A stretch of DNA of 41,064 bases from Pyrinomonadaceae bacterium (GCA_013816505.1 JACDEG010000003.1:1-41064), one strand, 5' to 3'; counted from the stretch's first letter, positions 8,743 through 19,478 are shown. Numbers and translations: made by a program. The notes: generated from the sequence alone by a model not told the origin.

Positions 8743-10695
8743 CTACGCCACCACCGGCATCAGACCGGCGGTCGCGTGGCGGGCCGCGCGCGCAACGCCG
8801 CCGCCCGTCTCGTCAACGAATGCGCGGTGCCACAGTTCGAGCATCAGCAGCGTCCACAGTGCCGGTGCGTGGTCGCGCCGTCCGCGTTCGTGCTCATCAA
8901 GCAGCGTGTTGACGTAAGCCTGCTCGACATAGCCGCGTTGCCGCGTGCGTGATTCGGTGAGCGTTTCGCGAATGCGACTGCGCAGTTGATTGTTGATCCA
9001 CTCCTGGAGCGGTACGCCGAAGCCCTGTTTGGGTCGGTCGAGAATCTCCGCCGGCACAAAGTCGCGAATCGCACGCTTGAAGATGTACTTCGTCTCCAGC
9101 CCGCGCAGCTTCATCGAGGCCGGGATACGCGTCGCAAACTCGATCAGCTTGTGGTCGAGCAGCGGCGCGCGGGCTTCGAGCGACACGGCCATGCTCATCC
9201 GGTCAACCTTCGTCATGATGTCGCCCGGCAGATAGGTTTTGCTGTCGAGGTAGAGCATCGCGTCGAGCGGCTCGCCTGTCTGGGGCCGCGCGGCGTAATC
9301 ACGGAAGCGCGCCGCTGCGTCGGTCGTCCCCAAGCGTCGGCGGAAATCGCCGGTGTACAACGACGGTTTGTTGAGTCCGGTGAAGACCGAGACGCTATCG
9401 ATGTAGCGGTCGACCGGGTCGAGCGCGACATTGTTCAGGTAGTTGCGTCCCCACGCGCCATGCGGCAAGTGGCGACTGAGCGGCTGCATCAAACCGCGCC
9501 GGACGAAGCGAGGAAGATTGGCGAAGCCACTTCGCTGACGGTCGATCACGTAGCGCGTGTAGCCGCCGAACAATTCGTCGCCGCCGTCGCCGGAAAGCAC
9601 CACGGTGACGTACTCGCGCGCCATCTTCGAAACCATATAAGTCGGTATCGCCGACGAGTCAGCGAACGGCTCGTCGAAGTGCCACGCCAATTCGTCGACG
9701 ATGCCGCAGATGTCCGGCGTCACGATGAACTCATGATGGTCGGTGCCGAAATGTTTCGCCGCCACCCGCGCGTATTTCAATTCGTCCCAACTGTCTTCGC
9801 GGAAACCGATGGAGAAAGTTTTGACCGGGCGATTTGTATGACGCGCCATCAGGCCGACGACTGCGCTCGAATCAATGCCGCCGGATAGAAATGCGCCGAG
9901 TGGCACATCAGCGATCAGGCGCAGCCGCACCGACTCGTCGAGCAGCGCGCGCAACTCGTCTACGTAATCTTCTTCCTGACGCACGCCGCTTGCGTCCGCC
10001 GCGCCGCCGAAGTCAAAGTCCCAGTACGAGGTGACGGTCACGTCCGCTCCGTCGAAGAAGAGGTGATGGCCGGGCGGGAGTTTATGAATGTCTTGGAAGA
10101 TGCTGAGCGGGTCGGGCACGTAGCCGAACGTCAGGTAAGAGTCGACGGCCTCGGCGTTCGTCTCGCGCCGGACGCCGGGGTATTCGAGGAGCGACTTTAA
10201 TTCCGAGCCGAAGACGAACGTACCCTGCGGCGTGACCGTGTAATAGAGCGGTTTCTTGCCGACGCGGTCGCGGGCGACGAACAGCTTTCGCTCTCGCGCG
10301 TCCCACAACGCGAAGGCGAACATGCCGCGCAGGTGCTCGACGCAGGCCGCGCCGTACTCTTCGTAAGCGTGAACAATCGCCTCCGTGTCGGAGTGCGTCT
10401 GAAAGCGGTGGCCGCGCATCTCTAAGTCGGCTTGCAGTTCACGGTAGTTGTAGATTTCGCCGTTGAAGACGACGGTCGCCGTGCCGTCGCGACAACCAGA
10501 GAGCGGTTGATGCCCGCCCGCAAGGTCGATGATCGAGAGGCGACGCATGCCGAGCGCGACCTCCGCCGTGACCAGCGTTCCCTGCTCGTCCGGCCCGCGA
10601 TGCGTAATCACCTGGCACATGCGGTCCAGCACGACGGCGCGCTCCGACCCCGTGACCAGGCTATCTGTTCCGACAAATCCAGCAATGCCACACAT
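8743..10695 (-). CDS. asnB: Asparagine synthase (glutamine-hydrolysing) family amidotransferase, paralog 2 (exosortase/EPS-associated type)
   Basis: MCGIAGFVG, HRGPDEQG, FNGEIYNYRELQ, FLSGGIDSSAVVGLM. Confidence 0.95.
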   Translation of the reverse strand: MCGIAGFVGTDSLVTGSERAVVLDRMCQVITHRGPDEQGTLVTAEVALGMRRLSIIDLAGGHQPLSGCRDGTATVVFNGEIYNYRELQADLEMRGHRFQTHSDTEAIVHAYEEYGAACVEHLRGMFAFALWDARERKLFVARDRVGKKPLYYTVTPQGTFVFGSELKSLLEYPGVRRETNAEAVDSYLTFGYVPDPLSIFQDIHKLPPGHHLFFDGADVTVTSYWDFDFGGAADASGVRQEEDYVDELRALLDESVRLRLIADVPLGAFLSGGIDSSAVVGLMARHTNRPVKTFSIGFREDSWDELKYARVAAKHFGTDHHEFIVTPDICGIVDELAWHFDEPFADSSAIPTYMVSKMAREYVTVVLSGDGGDELFGGYTRYVIDRQRSGFANLPRFVRRGLMQPLSRHLPHGAWGRNYLNNVALDPVDRYIDSVSVFTGLNKPSLYTGDFRRRLGTTDAAARFRDYAARPQTGEPLDAMLYLDSKTYLPGDIMTKVDRMSMAVSLEARAPLLDHKLIEFATRIPASMKLRGLETKYIFKRAIRDFVPAEILDRPKQGFGVPLQEWINNQLRSRIRETLTESRTRQRGYVEQAYVNTLLDEHERGRRDHAPALWTLLMLELWHRAFVDETGGGVARAARHATAGLMPVVA

Positions 10696-10804
10696 GTGCT
10701 CTTAATCCTCTTCCGCCGCCGCCGCGTCCCCAAGCTCTTTAACTCACCATCTCACCGGTCATAAATCATGCTTGCCGTGACATAAGCTCAAAAACATCCC
10801 CCTG

Positions 10805-12010
10805 CTAATTACTCTCAAACTGTCTGTCGCTGTCAACGGCCGCACGGCTGACAACAACCCCCTTATCAATTCCAAGCATCTCGCGATAAAGATCGGAGAT
10901 GCTGTCGGCGAAATGCTCTTTACTAAAATTTGTTTTAATGAACTGACGAGCCAACCGACCGATGATAGTGGCGCGCGCTTCGTCATGGAGCAATGAAAGA
11001 ACCTGCGCTGCCAGTTGCTCGTTGTTCTGATGTGAAAAAAGCAGCCCCGTTTTTCCGTCAATGATGATTTCCGGAATACCATCGACGGCGGTGGCGATGA
11101 CTGGCTTCCCCTGAGCCATCGCCTCCAGAATCACCAATGGCAGACCTTCCCAGTGTGTACTGAGGACGAATATATCCATCGCATTTACTAGGCGCGGGAT
11201 GTCCTTACGAAAATCTGTGAAGATAAAATAATCAGCGACTTTGTTCTCGGCAAGCATCTTTTTTACTTCTTCATAGTGCGCGCGATGCTCTTCACGACTC
11301 GAATAACCGCCGACGATGACAAAGCGGACATTAGGTTCAGCGGCGACGACATCCCGCGCCGCCCTGGCCAGCGTTCGATAATCCTTTTGCGGGTCGATGC
11401 GGGCAACCATACCGACAATTTTGGCCGTGTCCGGGATGCCGAGCTCGCGTCGGACATCCTGCTTAGCGGTGGCACGAATGACATCTGATTGAAGGTCGGC
11501 GTCGATCCCATCATAGACCACAACACCGCGTTGGGATGGAACGCGGAATGAGAACCGCCGCCATGTGTCCTGCGAGACAAAAGCGAACTTGTTGACCAGG
11601 CGCAGACCTCTGCGGTCGAAACGCCCGATGTTTTCATAACGATTTCTTACATGGCAGAGAATTGGTAAGCCTGCCAATCGACCAGCGGCCGCTGCGAACC
11701 GCGCCGCCAACACGTCCGAGCAGTGAACCAGATTGATCTTTCGACGCTTGAATTCACCGGCTAGTTGTAACGAAGCGCGCAGGAATGTTTGTGGCCGCCG
11801 TAGGCTTAGCTCAATTGGCTCATAAAGAGCCGTCTCAAAACCACCTTCAGCAAAAAAATCGATCACCGATGTTGACTCATTCTGACAGAACGCGATGTTT
11901 TTAAACTGATTTCCCTCTATTGCTTGCGCGATACGCCGTGTTGCGTGCTCAGTTCCGCCGACGGCGCTCCACGGCAGAATATGCGCGATGTTGTAAAGGT
12001 GTTCGGACAT
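10805..12010 (-). CDS. Glycosyltransferase family 4
   Basis: ATG at 12010 (MSEHLYNIAHILPWSAVGGTEHATRRIAQ); C-terminal STHWEGLPLVILEAMAQGKPVIATAVDGIPEII. The ORF-track N-terminal extension begins at GTG and is a GT2 remnant. Confidence 0.9.
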   Translation of the reverse strand: MSEHLYNIAHILPWSAVGGTEHATRRIAQAIEGNQFKNIAFCQNESTSVIDFFAEGGFETALYEPIELSLRRPQTFLRASLQLAGEFKRRKINLVHCSDVLAARFAAAAGRLAGLPILCHVRNRYENIGRFDRRGLRLVNKFAFVSQDTWRRFSFRVPSQRGVVVYDGIDADLQSDVIRATAKQDVRRELGIPDTAKIVGMVARIDPQKDYRTLARAARDVVAAEPNVRFVIVGGYSSREEHRAHYEEVKKMLAENKVADYFIFTDFRKDIPRLVNAMDIFVLSTHWEGLPLVILEAMAQGKPVIATAVDGIPEIIIDGKTGLLFSHQNNEQLAAQVLSLLHDEARATIIGRLARQFIKTNFSKEHFADSISDLYREMLGIDKGVVVSRAAVDSDRQFESN

Positions 12011-12099
12011 GTTAATGGCTTTTACGAAGAACCCGAGAATATCCCCACCCGCGAAGGCGAGGCGTGCAGAGCGCGCTTTGCTGCCGCCGGGTTTACTAA

Positions 12100-12364
12100 C
12101 AATCGACACATTGAAACCTTTGATCGACCGTAGAACATCACGGCGATAAACCACGGTCGCCGTATAACCGACGTAGTTACTGTGCAGAAGCGCCAGGTAA
12201 TGATCCTCTCTAACATATGGCAAAGGGTCGAATGTACTGTGGGTCATCAAACATGATGAGCCGCCGCTCTGCCCGAGACGAATGTGCACTCCGGATTATT
12301 TTGTAGGTGTCTTAAACCGGTTTCGAGAGCATTCGTTGTCGGTCTTGGGAAGACTATCAGATTC
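12100..12364 (-). pseudogene. Decayed fragment of a family 2 glycosyltransferase, frameshifted
   Basis: Minus strand frame a: NALETGLRHLQNNPECTFVSGRAAAHHV* (stop 12247-12249); frame b continues THSTFDPLPYVREDHYLALLHSNYVGYTATVVYRRDVLRSIKGFN; together they match the middle of a GT2 A-domain. Confidence 0.7.
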
Positions 12365-13201
12365 TTAACTGGCCACCACTTTTGCGTCTGCCGCTTTCGG
12401 TTTTCTAAGCTTCCGCTTAACCGCTTTGATTGTTTTCCCCGGCAGTGCGCTCACTATTTTTTTGAAGAAATTTACAGTCTGCCCCAGCGGCATGTTGTTA
12501 AGATCAGGCGTCTCCATCATATTTGTGTAATTCTTTAGCGCATCCATTTTGGTAAGATAGTTTTTAGGATGAACATGCGACAGCGCGGACTGCTCGACGC
12601 ACTCTGCCTCCCGCTGAAGCCGCGGATAATTTTCCAAATGATTCTGTTCAATAAATAAGAAGATATTCTGCGCGTACCACCATCTCACTCGGTCGTTATT
12701 CCAGAATTTTTTGCGGATGCAGTCGATGACTTTGTACCCCTGCGCTGAAAAAAGCTCGTTCCAATACTCCGGCCACTGCTCGTTGATGTGATCGGTCCCG
12801 CCCTGGTAAGGAACGGCCGCCGAAAAAAGGACGACCGGCCCAAGATTCGTCAGCGACTCGATAAACGTCGCCGCACACTCGACGGGGAGGTGTTCAGCCA
12901 CCTCAAGCGAAACGACTAAGTCGTAATGATCGTTTATGTGCAGCGGTTGTTTCAGGTCTTTCGCCTGGAACCGCTCGGCCTCGACCTGTAGCATGCGACG
13001 GTCCACGTAGTCGCCATCTACCCCCATGAAGTTTTCGACGCCGCACTCCTTAAAGACCGACAGCCAGGTTCCGACCCCGCACCCGACGTCGATCACACTT
13101 CTGGGACGGATCAGTTCGCAAACGAAAGGGACGATTTCCCTGGCCGAACTTTTCGACTCCGCCTGTTGCCAATTATAAAATTCTTCGGTGTAAGGCTGCA
13201 T
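12365..13201 (-). CDS. Class I SAM-dependent methyltransferase
   Basis: RSVIDVGCGVGTWLSVFKECGVENFMGVDGDYVD, YDLVVSLEVAEHLPVECAATFIESL. Confidence 0.9.
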   Translation of the reverse strand: MQPYTEEFYNWQQAESKSSAREIVPFVCELIRPRSVIDVGCGVGTWLSVFKECGVENFMGVDGDYVDRRMLQVEAERFQAKDLKQPLHINDHYDLVVSLEVAEHLPVECAATFIESLTNLGPVVLFSAAVPYQGGTDHINEQWPEYWNELFSAQGYKVIDCIRKKFWNNDRVRWWYAQNIFLFIEQNHLENYPRLQREAECVEQSALSHVHPKNYLTKMDALKNYTNMMETPDLNNMPLGQTVNFFKKIVSALPGKTIKAVKRKLRKPKAADAKVVAS

Positions 13202-13442
13202 TCAAGTTCCCCTTCTCAGTAATCGAATCGGCGTTAAAGCATCTGCTCTGAATCAACCGCTGGATGGTGATTGGCAGTCGGCGCTGATCTGCCAATGAAC
13301 TCGCCTCTCTAAGACTCCCTTTCTCGGCATCAAACAGCGTCCCCCTTGAAACAGTCTCTCTAACGGTAGTCGCGTCTCTCAATCCTCGCGGGCCGGGTCG
13401 TAATTAAAGTTGCCGACCCGTGTACGACGGCGAATGCCTTCA

Positions 13443-14687
13443 CTATCGGAGCAACAGTTCGGCGCTCTCGGTGCTGCTGACGCTTCTCTCTTGTGTGATG
13501 CGCCACTCGTGCGGCATGTAAAACGTTCCGCGCGAAACCTTTCCCGCCCCGACGTGGAACATCGCGCAACGGTACTGCCAATCGATCAGCTCCGACGGCT
13601 CGTGTCGCTGTATTGCCGCGTCGATGTAATAGGTATCGACCTGCAATCCCAACTCGGCGCATGAAAATTCGACCTCGCCCCGCCCCGCTTCAAGGTCGAT
13701 TCGCCCGTGGCTCAAACCGGTGCTCAGTTGGCACTTCAACTCCCCGTTGCTCGCATAAAAGAAGACCTCAAAAATGGCATCGGGGATTTGCTCGTGCGAC
13801 TTATACTTGAGACGTACTGTGACCGGACTGCCGGTGCTGGCCGTCGACGTTTCGCGTCCCACGGCGTCGTAGAAATCAAGCGACGTGATCTCGGCCCGTC
13901 TCGACATTTGTTCGTTGCTCCAACTGGGCGGCCCCGACGGCACGAAGTCGTTCGCCGTTCGCCGGTACTCCGCGATGACCTCGGCGGGCGCGCCGCTGGC
14001 GACTACCTCGCCGCGCTCCATCAGCAGCACCCGGCTGCATAGCTTCTCGACCGCGCTCAGGTCGTGCGAGATGAAGATGATCGTCTTGCCTGACTGCCGC
14101 AAATCTTTGACCCGCTGCAAACACTTCGCTTGAAAGGCCGAGTCGCCGACCGCCAGTACTTCATCGAGCAGCAGGATATCCGGGTCAAGGTGTGCTGCTA
14201 TCGAGAAACCAAGCCGCACGTACATCCCTGACGAGTACCGCTTCACCGGCGTGTCGATGAACTGTCGGACACCCGCGAACTCGATGATGCTGTCCAGCTT
14301 CCCGCCGATGTCGCGTCGCCGCATCCCCAGAATCGACCCGCTCAGATAGATGTTCTCGCGCCCCGTCAACTCCGGGTGGAACCCCGACCCGACCTCGATC
14401 AGCGCCGACAGCCGCCCGTCGATTGTGATCTCGCCGGAGGTCGGCGCGGTAATGTTCGCCAGCAGCTTCAGCACCGTGCTTTTACCCGCCCCGTTGTGGC
14501 CGATGATGCCGAGCGCCTCGCCGCGCCGCACCTCGAAGCTCACGTTCTTGACGGCCAAAAACTCCTGCGGGGGCCGCCGCAAATTTTGCAGCCGGCGCAC
14601 TAGCGGGTGGCGCGCGCTATCGCCCGCAGGCGCCTCTTGGCGGATCAGATACTTTTTCGTCACAAGGTCAAACTTAAGGTCAATCAT
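13443..14687 (-). CDS. wzt: Polysaccharide ABC transporter ATP-binding protein with C-terminal Wzt-type carbohydrate-binding extension
   Basis: Walker [16 protein letters not shown], signature [16 protein letters not shown], Walker [14 protein letters not shown]; extra ~170-aa C-terminal domain. Confidence 0.92.
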   Translation of the reverse strand: MIDLKFDLVTKKYLIRQEAPAGDSARHPLVRRLQNLRRPPQEFLAVKNVSFEVRRGEALGIIGHNGAGKSTVLKLLANITAPTSGEITIDGRLSALIEVGSGFHPELTGRENIYLSGSILGMRRRDIGGKLDSIIEFAGVRQFIDTPVKRYSSGMYVRLGFSIAAHLDPDILLLDEVLAVGDSAFQAKCLQRVKDLRQSGKTIIFISHDLSAVEKLCSRVLLMERGEVVASGAPAEVIAEYRRTANDFVPSGPPSWSNEQMSRRAEITSLDFYDAVGRETSTASTGSPVTVRLKYKSHEQIPDAIFEVFFYASNGELKCQLSTGLSHGRIDLEAGRGEVEFSCAELGLQVDTYYIDAAIQRHEPSELIDWQYRCAMFHVGAGKVSRGTFYMPHEWRITQERSVSSTESAELLLR

Positions 14688-14798
14688 AATTTACTCATAG
14701 GGTTGGCTCCGCTAGTGCCGGCGGACGCGAAACGCGAGTGCCAAAAAACCCGCGGGCCTGAAACGCCGTTGACGAACTGCTCTCAGTTTGGTTGAGCT

Positions 14799-15686
14799 TT
14801 AGACAACGTCAGCTACCGTCGCCTCGACGTGCTTGAAATAGATGTACATGAGAGGGAGCAGGATCAAGGAGACCAGAGCGGACGCGCCCAGCGCCCGGAA
14901 GTTGGGCGGGGTGCCCTGCAACAGGACATTACGGAAGCCTTCGATGACGCCGACTGTCGGGTTTAAATCGTAGATGGGGCGCAGGCGCTCCGGCACGGCA
15001 GAGAGCGGATAGATGATTGGGGTCGCGAACATCCACACCTGAAGCAGCAGCGGCATCGCCACGCCCACATCGCGGAACCGCACCTGCACCGCCGACATGA
15101 ACAGCGACATCGCCAGCGCAAAGATTGTCAATACCAGAATGATCGGGACGACATAGAGAAAGTTGAGCGTGATCGGCGCGCGGTAGTAGATCATCAGACC
15201 GGCCAGCACGAGGGACGCAATCAGGAAATCAAAGAGGGCGGCGAGGACATAGGTCACCGGCAGAATTTCACGCGGGAAGTAGACCTTCGTGACGAGGTGA
15301 GAGTGGCTCACCAGTCCGTTCGTGGCGGTGCTCAGCGCCGTCGAAAAGTATGTCCACGGCAGCAGCCCAGTGTAGGCGAAGAGCGGGTAAGGGATATCGT
15401 CGCTCGGCATTCGCGCCACGACCGAAAAGATCAACGTGTAGATCAGCATCAGCGACAGCGGTTGCAGAATCGCCCACGACAAACCCAGCACCGACTGCTT
15501 GTAGCGCACCTTGATGCGATGCACGGTCAGCGTGTACAGCAAGTCCCGATACTCAACCAGCTTCGTCAATTGTTGAAGCATACCCGCGAACGAGAACGCC
15601 GGCGCCCGGATGACCGTCACCCGGCGGTCCCCTTTCCGGCCTGACAACGCCCCGCCAACCGGAGCGGATGAAACATCAATTGACAT
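14799..15686 (-). CDS. wzm: Polysaccharide ABC transporter permease (ABC-2 type)
   Basis: YRDLLYTLTVHRIKVRYKQSVLGLSWAILQPL, multiple TM segments, NPTVGVIEGFRNVLL; adjacent to wzt. Confidence 0.93.
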   Translation of the reverse strand: MSIDVSSAPVGGALSGRKGDRRVTVIRAPAFSFAGMLQQLTKLVEYRDLLYTLTVHRIKVRYKQSVLGLSWAILQPLSLMLIYTLIFSVVARMPSDDIPYPLFAYTGLLPWTYFSTALSTATNGLVSHSHLVTKVYFPREILPVTYVLAALFDFLIASLVLAGLMIYYRAPITLNFLYVVPIILVLTIFALAMSLFMSAVQVRFRDVGVAMPLLLQVWMFATPIIYPLSAVPERLRPIYDLNPTVGVIEGFRNVLLQGTPPNFRALGASALVSLILLPLMYIYFKHVEATVADVV

Positions 15687-15742
15687 ATTTGACGAAATTC
15701 CTTTTTAACTTCTCACCGAATACGATGGCGGTTTTCAATTGC

Positions 15743-15817
15743 TTACGACAGTTGAGAGGCTTTCCTCGTAACCGTCGGTCAAAACGTTAAGACAGCGCTC
15801 ATAGACCGCCTCTCAAC
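15743..15817 (-). promoter_or_regulatory. Candidate structured 5' leader of wzm: two interleaved perfect inverted repeats
   Basis: TTACGA 15743-15748 / TCGTAA 15766-15771 interleaved with GTTGAGAGGC 15751-15760 / GCCTCTCAAC 15808-15817; lies 57-131 nt upstream of wzm ATG. Confidence 0.35.
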
Positions 15818-15977
15818 GGGCGTAACCCGAAGCGCAATTAGCTGTCAGACGTTTAATAGGTTGGGCATTTCAATAAAGGTTCCCTTACAGGTGACTCCGG
15901 TGTTTTGAGTAATGAACGATCAGCGAGCGGTCAAAAAATTTGCCGCCCGCCGAGCCTCGAACGGAGAAGGACGACTC

Positions 15978-17015
15978 TCACGACTGCTTTTTGGCGCTGG
16001 CGAACGAGCGGACGAACGCGCCGATCTCGCCGAGCGTCCCACGCTCTTTGGTGGCGGCAAAGTCTTCGCGCCGCTTTCGAAAGTAACCGGCGAAAAACCG
16101 GAGTTCGGTTTCGTGGGCGAAAGCGCGTTCCGCATCGCCGCCTAGCGCGTGCTTCAGCCATCCCAGCGCGTCCACCGCCGCCTGTCGGTAAAGATGGGCC
16201 GGAACGTCAAACAGTCGCCCACTGCCCGACCGCTCGATCTCCGCGAGGCGCATCTTCGCCAACAGATACCCGTGCCCCCAATGCCACTTGCGGTGATACG
16301 CCTTCGTCACTCGTTCCGCCTGCACGTCGGCGATGATGAACAGGTCGGGAAGGTAGAGGCCCTTCCCACCGGCATCCCAGATGCGTGTCAGAAACTCGTG
16401 ATCCTCCGTCCCGCAGACGCTGCCTTTGAAGTGTTGAAACTCCGGTGAGAACAGTCCCACTTTATTGAACACGTGGCGGCGGACGCAGAGACTGGCACCG
16501 ATCAGACAGACCGGGTTTTCGGTGTCGGCGTAAAAGGGTTGGTCGCCATAATCGACGAGCGCGAGCGGCGACCAGTGGCGCTGGGTGAGCCACGCGGGCG
16601 GCTCCTTCTCCCACCGCGGCAGCGTCTTGCCGCCGACGAAATCGACCTCCGGGTGTTCGTCAAGCGCGCGTTTGTTGGTCGCCACCCAGTTGCGCTCGAC
16701 CCGCACGTCGTCGTCCGTGAAGGCGACAATGGGCGCGCGGGAGTTGGCGATGCCGGCGTTGCGCGCGTGCGACAGTCCCTGCTTGCCCTCGAAGACGTAA
16801 TGCAAATTGTTGTGCCCGCGCGCGATGAACGATTCGATCACCTGCCGCGTTTCGTCTCTGGAATTGTTATCAACGACGACCACCTCGTAGCTTAAGCTGT
16901 CCGCCTGCTGGTCGAGGACGCTCTCCAATGCCGCCGGCAACAGCTTACACCGGTTATACGTGCAGATGACTACCGAAACGTCGAATTGCTGAGTCATGTC
17001 TAATTCTGCTTTCAT
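15978..17015 (-). CDS. Glycosyltransferase family 2
   Basis: FDVSVVICTYNRCKLLPAALESVL, YEVVVVDNNSRDET, GLSHARNAGIANSRAPIVAFTDDDV. Confidence 0.93.
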   Translation of the reverse strand: MKAELDMTQQFDVSVVICTYNRCKLLPAALESVLDQQADSLSYEVVVVDNNSRDETRQVIESFIARGHNNLHYVFEGKQGLSHARNAGIANSRAPIVAFTDDDVRVERNWVATNKRALDEHPEVDFVGGKTLPRWEKEPPAWLTQRHWSPLALVDYGDQPFYADTENPVCLIGASLCVRRHVFNKVGLFSPEFQHFKGSVCGTEDHEFLTRIWDAGGKGLYLPDLFIIADVQAERVTKAYHRKWHWGHGYLLAKMRLAEIERSGSGRLFDVPAHLYRQAAVDALGWLKHALGGDAERAFAHETELRFFAGYFRKRREDFAATKERGTLGEIGAFVRSFASAKKQS

Positions 17016-17235
17016 GCTGATTGCGGCCCGACGGTTTTACGCTCGCTCACAGGACAACGCATCTCTTGACGATTGTCTGTCGGGATTACTACGTTCAATT
17101 CCATGGCTAAACACCATCCACTCCCAGAATCGCTTGGGTCCCCACCGACGACGGGCGGCGACTCCCCCGCCGAGCGATTGCAGTTCGTCTTTCCGAGCCT
17201 ACCTGCGCGAATTTTCGGCAGCGCGTCACGCCTTT

Positions 17236-18258
17236 TCACCTGCTCACTGAGATGGTGATCCGATTCGTGGAGTCTGGGCGACGAAGCCGGTAAACATATT
17301 GCAGCAGGCCGGGGGCGAACCGCAGCCCTAAGATGACGGCCCGAAGTTTCAAGCTGCTGTGATAGTTGCTGGCAGACTTGAACAGCGCCACCGCTTGATC
17401 GTAGTGTCCGGCCATCAATGCCTGCTTTCCACTCTCCAAGGCGAGGCCCGCCCGAGACCTCTTGATTTGTTGGTCGATGATCCGCCGCGCAGTCTGTGAC
17501 ACGGGCAAAGTGTTCAAAAATTTTTCGTAAACTTCGATTTGACTTTCCAGCAAGCCAGCGACGTTTGCGGCCAGACTGACGGAGTGCATCCGGTGCCGCG
17601 CGATCACCTTCTGCTGGTAGGTGATGCGCCCGCCGCGGTGCGCCAGACGGACCCACAAATCAAAGTCCTCGGAACGAATGAACCTCTCGTCGAACAGCCC
17701 GGCGTCGATCAACGATTGCCTCTTCGCCACAGTGCACGACGTATGCACCGTACACTCTAGCCCCAGCAGGCTTTCAAAGGTGACCGGCCCCCGCGAGGGA
17801 ACGGTTTGCATGAATGTCTTCCCGACCAAGTCGGAGTCGCCGAACAGCAGAGAGTCCGCGTAGATCAAGTCCACCGTCGGGTCCGCCCGTAGAACCTCCA
17901 TCTGCTCGGCCAGGTAATCGGGTAGCCAAACGTCGTCGCTGTCGAGAAGCGCGACGTACTCACCGCGCGCGTGCCGGATCGCCACGTTGCGGGCGCTACT
18001 CGGGCCCCGGTTCTGCTGCGTGATGTAGATGATGTGCTCGCGGTACGGTTCGAGCGCCCGTTCGAACTCCTCCGTGTCCGGCGAGCCGTCGTTGACCACG
18101 ATGATTTCGTAACCAGTGAATGTCTGGGCCAGCACCGAGTCGAGCGCCTCGCCGATGTACCGGGCGACGTTGTAGGCGGGCATGATGACGCTCACGGTCG
18201 GCGCCGCCGTCGCGGGCTTTCGCGCTTGCTCCGCCGGCATAATTACAGCCTCCGGCAT
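17236..18258 (-). CDS. Glycosyltransferase family 2
   Basis: PTVSVIMPAYNVARYIGEALDSVLAQT, IIVVNDGSPDTEE, ARNVAIRHARGEYVALLDSDD; ATG at 18258 overlaps upstream TGA (TGATG). Confidence 0.93.
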   Translation of the reverse strand: MPEAVIMPAEQARKPATAAPTVSVIMPAYNVARYIGEALDSVLAQTFTGYEIIVVNDGSPDTEEFERALEPYREHIIYITQQNRGPSSARNVAIRHARGEYVALLDSDDVWLPDYLAEQMEVLRADPTVDLIYADSLLFGDSDLVGKTFMQTVPSRGPVTFESLLGLECTVHTSCTVAKRQSLIDAGLFDERFIRSEDFDLWVRLAHRGGRITYQQKVIARHRMHSVSLAANVAGLLESQIEVYEKFLNTLPVSQTARRIIDQQIKRSRAGLALESGKQALMAGHYDQAVALFKSASNYHSSLKLRAVILGLRFAPGLLQYVYRLRRPDSTNRITISVSR

Positions 18259-19478
18259 CAACTATGACCTCTCTTCGCAGTAACAATAAAATCAGCGTCC
18301 GCAACGGCCGGGGGCGTAACCGGCTCGCGGATCGGCTCCCAGCGCGCATACCTCTCACCCCGCAGAAATTTATAGAAAGCGATCACCGACGCCAGGTTGG
18401 CGAGCACGAAGTAATGCGGCAGCGAAAGGAGCCGGCTCCGGATTCCCCTTCTTTCGAGCGCCCAACCGAGAGCCGCCGCCGCGTAAAAGAAGAGTTGAGC
18501 AATCAGCACTGCGAGGAAGAGAACGGAGCGCACGGCGAGCAGCGCTGAGGTGAGCAGGATCACCGCCAACAGGAACGGGACGAGATAGCGGAGAACCTTG
18601 TGCGAGATTAACTCGACGGCGTAAAAGCCGCTGCGCAGCGGATTCATCATCGCCCGGTGGCGCCACAAATCGGTGAAGGTCTGCGCGATGACGCGCACGC
18701 GCATCCGCATCTCTTTGTCGGTTTGCCGGTTCGTCTCTTCGGTACAGACCGCCCCCGGCTCGTAGATTGTGCGCAAGCCCTGCTCGACCATCTTGGTGGC
18801 GATGATGAAATCGCTGCACGCCTCGTGATAGAGCGGCACGTAGGCGGAGCGGCGCACGGCGTAGAGGCACCCTGAGACGCCGATCAGCGAGCAGACGCGG
18901 CTCTCATGGCGCTTCAGAAACATTTCGTAGCCCCAGTAGGATTTGGCACCGCGTCCAACGCTCGACGCAGTGGGGTCAACATAGATCAAGCGCCCGGCGA
19001 CGCACCCGATTGACGAATCGGCGAAGTTCGGCATCATCACCCGCAGCACGTCCGGCTGGTAGAGCGTGGTCGCATCGGAGAAAAGGATGAATTCGCCGCG
19101 CGCCTGCTCGACGGCCGTATTCTGCGCGGCCGTTTTGCCGAGTCGCTCCGCCTGCCGGTGAAGGCGTACACCACGCGCCGCGAACCGTCGCGCGATTTCG
19201 TCCGTCCGGTCGGTCGAACAGTCCGAGGCGACAATTACTTCGAGCTTGTCTTGCGGGTAATCAAGCAATAAAGTGTTTTCGAGCTTGGCGGCTAAGTCGC
19301 GCTCCTCGTTATACGCGGTGATGATCACACTGACGCTCGGCGTCCAGTCCTTCTTCCGCACGACGCGCGAGCGCACGCTGCTCGCCACCAGCAACAGCAA
19401 GGGGTAGCCGAGGTACGTGTAAAAGAGCACGACCACGCTCGACCAGAAAATAGCTTCCGCTAACCGCCAGCTATGCAT
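18258..19478 (-). CDS. Membrane-associated glycosyltransferase family 2 (cellulose-synthase-like topology)
   Basis: PSVSVIITAYNEERDLAAKLENTLLLDYP, GEFILFSDATTLYQPDVL, E…QTD.EMRMRVR motif, C-terminal TM segments. Confidence 0.9.
   Translation of the reverse strand: MHSWRLAEAIFWSSVVVLFYTYLGYPLLLLVASSVRSRVVRKKDWTPSVSVIITAYNEERDLAAKLENTLLLDYPQDKLEVIVASDCSTDRTDEIARRFAARGVRLHRQAERLGKTAAQNTAVEQARGEFILFSDATTLYQPDVLRVMMPNFADSSIGCVAGRLIYVDPTASSVGRGAKSYWGYEMFLKRHESRVCSLIGVSGCLYAVRRSAYVPLYHEACSDFIIATKMVEQGLRTIYEPGAVCTEETNRQTDKEMRMRVRVIAQTFTDLWRHRAMMNPLRSGFYAVELISHKVLRYLVPFLLAVILLTSALLAVRSVLFLAVLIAQLFFYAAAALGWALERRGIRSRLLSLPHYFVLANLASVIAFYKFLRGERYARWEPIREPVTPPAVADADFIVTAKRGHS

Noticed and set aside
17012-17656. 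214-aa minus ORF overlapping the GT2 gene at 17236
   Set aside because: Out-of-frame with a well-supported GT2; no family motif.
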